DNA of 6,304 bases, from the NCBI GenBank assembly GCA_016210245.1, contig JACQUR010000010.1:1-6304 (forward strand), written 5' to 3'. The DNA comes from Chloroflexota bacterium. Its GTDB lineage: Bacteria > Chloroflexota > UBA6077 > JACQUR01. Of this stretch, positions 6,131 through 6,304 are shown piece by piece. The position numbers and the translations under genes are program-made. Below the pieces are notes generated by a model. It saw nothing but the letters and a program-made list of their open reading frames with translations. It was not told where the DNA came from and did no database searches. Each line of letters opens with the position of its first letter. Position 1 is the stretch's first letter.

Positions 6131-6159
6131 AGCATAGTGCCCGCTCCCGGCAGCGTCAA
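6131..6159 (-). promoter_or_regulatory. Sigma70-type promoter for the M29-like gene
   Basis: Read on the minus strand, TTGACG (6159-6154) is followed by a 17-nt spacer and TATGCT (6136-6131). That is 5 of 6 and 4 of 6 matches at the optimal spacing. Transcription would start near 6124, leaving a leader of about 40 nt before the ATG at 6083. It is the clearest promoter in the window and would also serve the downstream nucleotidyltransferase gene. Confidence 0.65.
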
Positions 6160-6167
6160 CCCGGTTC

Positions 6168-6182
6168 CCGCGGCGCCCGCGG
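6168..6182. other. CCGCGG inverted pair upstream of the minus-strand promoter
   Basis: Two CCGCGG hexamers (6168-6173 and 6177-6182) are separated by 3 nt and can pair as a compact hairpin or act as paired half-sites. They begin 9 nt upstream of the -35 box of the M29-like gene promoter. In such GC-rich DNA this could be chance. Confidence 0.3.
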
Positions 6183-6212
6183 CGGGGGTGCCCGTCACGT
6201 TTTTGCGGGTGA

Positions 6213-6304
6213 AGCGTGGGCCTGCCTGGGAGCGTGGGCCTGCCTGGGAGCGTGGGCCTGCCTGGGAGCGTGGGCCTGCCTGGGAGCGTGGGCCTGCCTG
6301 GGAG
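6213..6304. repeat. Perfect 18-bp tandem repeat array, continuing off the right edge
   Basis: Five consecutive identical copies of AGCGTGGGCCTGCCTGGG (6213-6302) are followed by the first two bases of a sixth, so the array extends beyond the window. Perfect identity implies recent expansion or homogenisation. Because 18 is a multiple of three and the unit contains no stop in any frame, all six frames stay open through it; one plus-strand frame reads SVGLPG repeatedly. No start codon with a ribosome binding site leads into it here, so coding is not supported. An assembly break at a low-complexity repeat is also possible. Confidence 0.95.

Noticed and set aside
4311..6137. Plus-strand open frame of 608 codons opposite the M29-like and nucleotidyltransferase genes
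   Set aside because: Both minus-strand genes have ribosome binding sites and conserved motifs. The plus frame shows none and crosses the intergenic gap and the minus-strand promoter.
6213..6304. CRISPR array or plasmid iterons
   Set aside because: The 18-bp units are directly contiguous with no spacers, and no Rep gene or AT-rich origin segment is visible.

Overview
The window is very GC-rich, with GC-heavy third codon positions and GTG starts, and most of it is coding. The GC level, the soluble fumarate-reductase-like flavoprotein/Fe-S pair, the M29-like protein and the abundant palindromic intergenic repeats suggest a high-GC bacterium, perhaps a Chloroflexota or similar environmental lineage. 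There is no rRNA or other taxonomic marker, so this is only a guess.

Layout. Positions 1-137 hold no gene, only a short hairpin. A probable sigma70-type promoter (138-167) precedes a two-gene plus-strand operon. The first gene (198-1853) encodes a fumarate reductase/succinate dehydrogenase-type flavoprotein. The second (1850-2509) encodes its ferredoxin-like iron-sulfur partner and overlaps the first by 4 bp. A palindromic element with a 27-bp tandem core (2535-2662) separates them from a third plus-strand gene (2684-4090) encoding a double class II aldolase/adducin-domain protein. A second palindromic repeat (4102-4164) lies between the convergent gene sets. On the minus strand, a promoter (6131-6159) drives a 456-residue M29-like metalloprotein (6083 to 4713), followed by a small MNT-type nucleotidyltransferase (4644 to 4273). 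The right edge runs into perfect 18-bp tandem repeats that continue beyond the window.

How the genes may work together. The flavoprotein keeps the general catalytic core of the fumarate reductase family. By hand alignment it has lost the covalent-FAD histidine and part of the fumarate/succinate carboxylate pocket. The Fe-S protein lacks the quinone-site residues of SdhB and has an unusual last cysteine motif, and no membrane anchor gene is present. Together they look like a soluble oxidoreductase that acts on something other than succinate. The double aldolase-fold protein has an N-terminal half stripped of its metal ligands and a C-terminal half that keeps the three histidines but not the usual acidic residue. 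A small catabolic locus for an organic acid or aromatic-derived compound is a reasonable inference, but the substrate cannot be read from the sequence. The M29-like protein and the nucleotidyltransferase are on the opposite strand under their own promoter and may be unrelated.
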